Positions 34,580 through 38,703 of a DNA stretch of 38,703 nucleotides are shown here, piece after piece. The notes under the pieces are model-generated. The model did no database searches and had not been told where the DNA came from. It was given only the letters and a program-made list of their open reading frames with translations. A program made the position numbers and the translations under genes. The stretch's first letter is position 1; every line of letters begins with the position of its first letter. Source of the DNA: Sphingomonas sp. (GTDB lineage Bacteria > Pseudomonadota > Alphaproteobacteria > Sphingomonadales > Sphingomonadaceae); assembly GCA_002707985.1 (NCBI GenBank), contig PAOI01000035.1:66597-105299 (forward strand). Reading direction: 5' to 3'.

Positions 34580-36082
34580 TCAGCCGAGCGCCTTTTTCAG
34601 CAATTCGTTGACGACCTGCGGATTGGCCTTGCCCTGCATCGCCTTCATCGTCTGACCGACGAAGAAGCCGAACAGCTTGTCCTTGCCGCCGCGATATTCG
34701 ACGACCTTGTCCTCATTGGCGGCCATGATGTCGGCAATCACCTTTTCGATCGCACCGGTATCGCTGGTCTGCTTCAGCCCCTTTTCCTCGACGATCTTGC
34801 CGGGCTTGTCGCCGGTTTCGAGCATGATCTCGAACACCTGCTTGCCGATCGTGTTGGAGATGGTGCCATCGGCGATCAGCGCGAGCAATTCGGCGCCCTG
34901 TTCGGGCGAAACCGGGCTGGTTTCGAGGCTCTCGCCAAGGCGATTGAGCGCGCCGAACAGATCGGAGATCAGCCAGTTCGCCGCGGCACGCGCGACTTCG
35001 GGTTCGCCCTTGCCCTGCACCCGCGCGCTTTCGGCGAGCAGCGCTTCGAACCAGCGCGCCGTGGCGGCATCGGCGGTCAGTACGGCGGCGTTATACGCGG
35101 TCAGCCCCAGATCGCCTTCATAGCGACGACGCTTGGCATCGGGCAGCTCGGGCAGGCTCGCCTTGCATTCGTCGAGAAACGCATCGTCGAGTTCGAGCGG
35201 CAGCAGATCGGGATCGGGGAAATAGCGATAGTCATGCGCGTCTTCCTTTGACCGCATCGACCGGGTTTCGCCCTTGTCCGGATCGAACAGGCGGGTTTCC
35301 TGAACGATCTTTCCGCCGCTCTCGATCACTTCGACCTGACGCTGCGCTTCGCTCTCGATCGCCTGCATGACGAAGCGGACCGAGTTGACGTTTTTCGTTT
35401 CGGTACGCGTTCCGAGTTCGCCGCCGGGCTTGCGCACGCTGACATTGACGTCGGCGCGCATCGAACCCTGATCCATATTGCCGTCGCACGACCCGACATA
35501 GCGCAGGATCGAGCGGAGCTTGGAAAGATAGGCACCGGCTTCCTGCGGCGAGCGCATGTCGGGGCGGCTGACGATTTCCATCAGCGCCACGCCGGTGCGG
35601 TTCAAGTCTACATAGGAGCGCGTCGGATGCTGATCGTGCATCAGCTTGCCGGCGTCCTGCTCGACGTGAATCCGCTCGATACCGATCGTCTTGGTCGGCG
35701 AATCGGGGTCTTTCTCGTCCAGTTGGACGTCGATCGCGCCCTCGCCCACCAGCGGGTGATAGAGCTGGCTGATCTGATAGCCCTGCGGCAGATCGGCGTA
35801 GAAATAATTCTTGCGATCGAAGCGGCTATATTTGTTGATCACCGCGCCCAGCGCCATGCCGGTGCGCACCGCCTGGCGGATGCATTCGCGATTGGGCACG
35901 GGCAACATGCCGGGCATCGCCGCGTCGACCAGGCTGACCTGCGTATTCGGCTCCGCCCCGAACGCGGTCGGCGCGCCCGAAAACAGCTTGGCCTGCGTCG
36001 TCACCTGCGCATGGACTTCAAGGCCGATCACGACCTCCCATTCGCCAGTGTCGCCATGGATGCGGTAGGTTGATTCCGTCAT
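34580..36082 (-). CDS. gatB: Asp/Glu-tRNA amidotransferase subunit B
   Basis: Part of the GatCAB complex that converts Glu-tRNA(Gln) and Asp-tRNA(Asn) to the amide forms. GatB binds the misacylated tRNA and activates the glutamyl or aspartyl group with ATP. It has 500 residues from ATG 36080-36082, with GGTGAG just upstream. The family opening is [12 protein letters not shown], then [23 protein letters not shown] and [18 protein letters not shown]. The C-terminal YqeY-like tRNA-binding domain begins about residue 350 and contains [17 protein letters not shown] near the end. Full length. gatA lies 96 bases upstream on the same strand, with palindromic repeats in the gap. The window shows no gltX or glnS. 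Confidence 0.97.
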   Translation of the reverse strand: MTESTYRIHGDTGEWEVVIGLEVHAQVTTQAKLFSGAPTAFGAEPNTQVSLVDAAMPGMLPVPNRECIRQAVRTGMALGAVINKYSRFDRKNYFYADLPQGYQISQLYHPLVGEGAIDVQLDEKDPDSPTKTIGIERIHVEQDAGKLMHDQHPTRSYVDLNRTGVALMEIVSRPDMRSPQEAGAYLSKLRSILRYVGSCDGNMDQGSMRADVNVSVRKPGGELGTRTETKNVNSVRFVMQAIESEAQRQVEVIESGGKIVQETRLFDPDKGETRSMRSKEDAHDYRYFPDPDLLPLELDDAFLDECKASLPELPDAKRRRYEGDLGLTAYNAAVLTADAATARWFEALLAESARVQGKGEPEVARAAANWLISDLFGALNRLGESLETSPVSPEQGAELLALIADGTISNTIGKQVFEIMLETGDKPGKIVEEKGLKQTSDTGAIEKVIADIMAANEDKVVEYRGGKDKLFGFFVGQTMKAMQGKANPQVVNELLKKALG

Positions 36083-36089
36083 TTTCTCA

Positions 36090-36167
36090 CCGTTCGTCCC
36101 GAGCGAAGTCGAGGGACGTATCACAAGCGTTCCGAAACCGTGTCTCGACTGCGCTCGACACGAACGG
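36090..36167. repeat. Palindromic repeat (REP/BIME-like) between gatA and gatB
   Basis: The outer arms CCGTTCGT (36090-36097) and ACGAACGG (36160-36167) are perfect reverse complements. Inside are two imperfect hairpins, GTCCCGAGCGAAGTCGAGGG and GTGTCTCGACTGCGCTCGAC. Both contain the TCGA...GCG pattern typical of intergenic palindromes in Sphingomonas-like genomes. It fills most of the gap within the operon. Confidence 0.75.
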
Positions 36168-36178
36168 AACCAAAAAAC

Positions 36179-37663
36179 TCACCACCAGGCCTCGGGCCGT
36201 GCGGTAAACCCGGCACGTTGTTCGATCGCCAGACCGGCATTCAGCACGCCCTGTTCGTCGAGCGGCTTGCCGATGATCTGAAGGCCGAGCGGCAGGCCGC
36301 TCTTGTCGAGACCGCCAGGCACGCTCATCGCGGGCAGGCCGGCGAGCGAGCTGGGCACAGTGAAGACGTCGTTCAGATACATCGCCAGCGGATCGTCCGA
36401 TTTCTCGCCCAGCGCGAAGGCGGCGCTCGGCGCGGTCGGCGTCAGCAGATAGTCGCATTCCATCCACGCATTTTCAAAGTCGCGCGCGATCAGCGTGCGG
36501 ACCTTTTGCGCCTGCGTGTAATAGGCATCGTAGAAACCGGCGGAGAGCACATAGGTGCCGATCATGATGCGGCGCTTCACTTCGTCGCCGAACCCGGCGG
36601 CGCGCGTCGCGGCATACATTTCCTGAAGGTTCGCGCCTTCGGGAAGTTCACGCAGGCCATAGCGGACGCCATCATAGCGGGCGAGGTTCGAAGAACATTC
36701 GGCGGGCGCGATGATGTAATAGGCCGGCAGCGCATATTTGGTGTGCGGCAGCGAAACCTCGACGATTTCGGCGCCAGCATCCTTCATCCAGTCGATACCC
36801 TGCTGCCACAAGGCATCGATTTCGGCGGGCATATTGTCGACGCGATATTCCTTGGGAATACCGATCTTCTTGCCGCGCATGTCGGAATTGAGGCCCGCCT
36901 CCCATTTGGGGACCGGCAGTTCGAGCGACGTAGCGTCCTTGGGATCGAAGCCCGCCATGGCTTCGAGCATGATCGCGCAATCCTTGACGTCATGCGCCAT
37001 CGGCCCGGCCTGATCGAGCGAGCTGGCGAAAGCCACCACGCCCCAGCGCGAACAGCGGCCATAGGTCGGCTTGATCCCCGAAATGCCGGTAAAGGCCGCA
37101 GGCTGACGGATCGAACCGCCGGTATCGGTGCCGGTCGCCGCCGGCACGATGCGCGCCGCGATCGCCGAGGAGCTGCCGCCCGAGCTGCCGCCCGGTGCCA
37201 GCGGGGCATTGTCGCCGCCACCCCGCCGCCAGGGCGAGATCACATTGCCGAAATAGCTCGTCTCATTGGACGAACCCATGGCGAACTGATCGAGGTTGAG
37301 CTTGCCCAGCATCCCCGCGCCGGCTTCCCACAAATGGCGCGAAACGGTCGATTCATACTGGGGGATGAAGCCTTCCAGCATGTGGCTGGCCGCCGTGGTC
37401 TGCACGCCCTTGGTGCAGAACAGGTCCTTCATGCCGATCGGCACGCCGGCAAGCGGCTTCAGCGTCTCGCCCGCCGCGACCGCGTCATCGGCGGCCTTGG
37501 CAGCGGCGATGGCGTGATCGGGGGTTTCGACGATGAAGGCATTGAGCGCCTTTGCCTTGCTCACCTTGACGATGAAGGCGTCGGCGACCTCGCGTGCGGA
37601 AAAGGCCTTGGTGCGGATGCCGTCGCGCAATGCGGCGACGCCCAGATCGGTTACGTCGGTCAT
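36179..37663 (-). CDS. gatA: Asp/Glu-tRNA amidotransferase subunit A (amidase)
   Basis: Glutaminase subunit that releases ammonia from glutamine and channels it to GatB. It has 494 residues from ATG 37661-37663. It belongs to the amidase-signature family with Ser-cisSer-Lys catalysis: Lys79 ([10 protein letters not shown]), cis-Ser160 ([10 protein letters not shown]) and nucleophile Ser184 ([12 protein letters not shown]). The 24-residue spacing of the two serines is canonical. The rest ([39 protein letters not shown]) matches GatA throughout and the length is usual. It lies downstream of gatC, with a 145-bp gap containing an inverted repeat, and upstream of gatB. Confidence 0.97.
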   Translation of the reverse strand: MTDVTDLGVAALRDGIRTKAFSAREVADAFIVKVSKAKALNAFIVETPDHAIAAAKAADDAVAAGETLKPLAGVPIGMKDLFCTKGVQTTAASHMLEGFIPQYESTVSRHLWEAGAGMLGKLNLDQFAMGSSNETSYFGNVISPWRRGGGDNAPLAPGGSSGGSSSAIAARIVPAATGTDTGGSIRQPAAFTGISGIKPTYGRCSRWGVVAFASSLDQAGPMAHDVKDCAIMLEAMAGFDPKDATSLELPVPKWEAGLNSDMRGKKIGIPKEYRVDNMPAEIDALWQQGIDWMKDAGAEIVEVSLPHTKYALPAYYIIAPAECSSNLARYDGVRYGLRELPEGANLQEMYAATRAAGFGDEVKRRIMIGTYVLSAGFYDAYYTQAQKVRTLIARDFENAWMECDYLLTPTAPSAAFALGEKSDDPLAMYLNDVFTVPSSLAGLPAMSVPGGLDKSGLPLGLQIIGKPLDEQGVLNAGLAIEQRAGFTARPEAWW

Positions 37664-37698
37664 GCGCGGCCTCCGTTGCCCGAAAATGCTCCGTTTGC

Positions 37699-37773
37699 GC
37701 TGAGCCTGTCGAAGCGCTGTTCTGCCTTGCTTATCGGCGCGCAGAAGAAGGACGGGGCTTCGACAAGCTCAGC
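37699..37773. repeat. Long inverted repeat (REP-like) between gatC and gatA
   Basis: The left arm at 37699-37715 (GCTGAGCCTGTCGAAGC) and right arm at 37757-37773 (GCTTCGACAAGCTCAGC) are reverse complements over 17 bases with one mismatch. The central 41 bases are GC-rich. The motif is a common intergenic palindrome in sphingomonads (from memory, not searched). It does not end in a T tract, so it need not block transcription of the operon. Confidence 0.8.
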
Positions 37774-37808
37774 CCCAACGGTGTGGGTGTAGGACGGGTG
37801 CGCGAACA

Positions 37809-38096
37809 TCATTCCACCACCTTCGGCACGGTGAAGAAGCCATGTTCGCCCTGCGGCGCATTGGCGAGGACGGCATCGCGCTGGTCGCCCTCAGTGACGA
37901 CATCGTCGCGCAGGCGCAGCGTGTTGGGGATGACAGCCGTCATCGGCTCAACCGACGACGTATCCACCTCGCCCAGCTGCTCTACCCAGCCGAGGATATT
38001 GTTGAGCTCTGGCGTCAGCCGTTCGGCTTCCGCGTCGGTGATCGCGATGCGGGCAAGGCTCGCCACCTTGCGCACAGTGTTCTGGTCTACGGACAT
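37809..38096 (-). CDS. gatC: Asp/Glu-tRNA amidotransferase subunit C
   Basis: Small subunit that wraps round and stabilises GatA in the GatCAB complex. It has 95 residues from ATG 38094-38096, the usual family length. Typical features are the N-terminal helix [20 protein letters not shown], the helix [21 protein letters not shown] and the extended C-terminus [20 protein letters not shown] ending [13 protein letters not shown]. It is the first gene of a gatC-gatA-gatB series on the minus strand. A frame of unknown function lies 53 bases upstream in the same direction. Confidence 0.96.
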   Translation of the reverse strand: MSVDQNTVRKVASLARIAITDAEAERLTPELNNILGWVEQLGEVDTSSVEPMTAVIPNTLRLRDDVVTEGDQRDAVLANAPQGEHGFFTVPKVVE

Positions 38097-38149
38097 GCTT
38101 CGGCGGCTAGCACCGCCACGCGCGGGCGCGCAATGCTATTCGCGCATGT

Positions 38150-38703
38150 CTATTCGAAAGGCTCGCCCACCGGCTCCCCGCCAACGAAGATCTGGCGGCT
38201 TTCGACCGTGCGGATTTCGATGTCGCCCCTGGCAAAACCCTCGCGAAGACGCGCGGACTGGGCTTCGCCGCGCTCGGCATCCAGCGCGGAGACATTGGCC
38301 CAGCCATCATCGGTGCGAACCAGACGCGTACCCTTGCATCCCACGCCATAGAAGGGCGCCGGTTCCAGCACCGCGCGGGGATTGGACTCAGGCTTCGATT
38401 GCGCTTCGACCGGCTGCTCCGGCGCGGCGAAACAATCATTGGGAAGCACGAACGCCTCATCCGCCCCTTCGGTGTAGAGCAAGGTGCATCCGCGATCGCG
38501 CGCGCAGCCCCAGACACCGCCAATCACTTCCGAAAGCGAATCCGGCAACGCCACCTCGGTCGGCAGGATGCGGAGCTTTTCGCCGGCAGTGGCGGCATTT
38601 TCCGCCTCCTGCTGCGCCTGAACACCGTCCCAGCGATTTTCCCATTTCAGCGCATCTTTCGCCGCCGTCCGGATCTCGGGCTTGTCGCTCTCCGCCAGTC
38701 GCT
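38150..38703 (-). CDS. Protein of unknown function (partial, N-terminus beyond right edge)
   Basis: The frame is open for 184 codons from the right edge to the stop at 38150, so the start is outside the window; a GTG at 38554 is an internal codon rather than the true start. No family recognised. The visible part begins with a charged helix-like stretch (RLAESDKPEIRTAAKDALKW), then a central region with several cysteines (GGVWGCARDRGCTLLY, LPNDCF, GVGCKGTRLV). It ends in an acidic C-terminus (SRQIFVGGEPVGEPFE). A mid-protein segment is Pro/Glu-rich (APEQPVEAQSKPESNP). It lies 53 bases upstream of gatC on the same strand. Codon use matches the neighbours. Confidence 0.65.
   Translation of the reverse strand, partial: RLAESDKPEIRTAAKDALKWENRWDGVQAQQEAENAATAGEKLRILPTEVALPDSLSEVIGGVWGCARDRGCTLLYTEGADEAFVLPNDCFAAPEQPVEAQSKPESNPRAVLEPAPFYGVGCKGTRLVRTDDGWANVSALDAERGEAQSARLREGFARGDIEIRTVESRQIFVGGEPVGEPFE

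Overview
This 38.7 kb window looks like chromosomal DNA of a GC-rich alphaproteobacterium, most likely a member of the Sphingomonadales. The pointers are an Oar-like TonB-dependent receptor beside glycoside hydrolases instead of a SusC/SusD pair, a gatC-gatA-gatB run, a trigger factor with a long Lys/Ala/Pro tail, intergenic palindromes of the kind common in sphingomonads, and overall codon use. This assignment is inference; there is no rRNA in the window. No phage, transposase, integrase or CRISPR array is visible.

Region 1 (1-11.9 kb) is a glycan-utilisation locus. On the minus strand are a TonB-dependent receptor and, beyond a hairpin terminator, a lipoprotein of the glycoamylase family that runs off the left edge. 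Divergent to them are a GH3 beta-glucosidase and an S1-type lipoprotein sulfatase. Convergent to these is a minus-strand operon of a GH97 alpha-glucosidase-like enzyme and a FucP-like sugar permease. A palindromic LacI-type operator (TGTAACCGGTTACA) sits in front of the GH97 operon, and a one-mismatch copy lies in the divergent receptor/GH3 promoter region. The modules therefore look like one regulon: uptake across the outer membrane, removal of sulfate, cleavage in the periplasm, and import of the monosaccharide.

Region 2 (12-27 kb) is the proteostasis block. Reading the minus strand, tig, clpP, clpX, lon and hupB keep the order known from E. coli, but other genes lie between them. A GT2 glycosyltransferase lies between tig and clpP. 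A GGDEF diguanylate cyclase, a membrane protein and an oppositely oriented operon lie between clpX and lon. That operon holds two tandem secreted M1 aminopeptidases and a secreted protein of unknown function. tRNA-Val(CAC) follows hupB and tRNA-Leu(UAG) precedes tig. Two DnaA-box sequences lie upstream of the GGDEF gene.

Region 3 (27-31.3 kb) holds a 70-residue proline-rich protein, a secreted Sel1-like Cys-repeat protein, two translationally coupled secreted proteins of unknown function, and an AEC-family transporter.

Region 4 (31.2-38.7 kb) holds a composite palindromic repeat, a secreted cyclophilin downstream of an atypical Nramp-family transporter, a TesB-like thioesterase, a small protein of unknown function, and the gatC-gatA-gatB operon for Glu-tRNA(Gln)/Asp-tRNA(Asn) amidotransferase. 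Both gat intergenic gaps carry palindromic repeats. An open reading frame of unknown function runs off the right edge.
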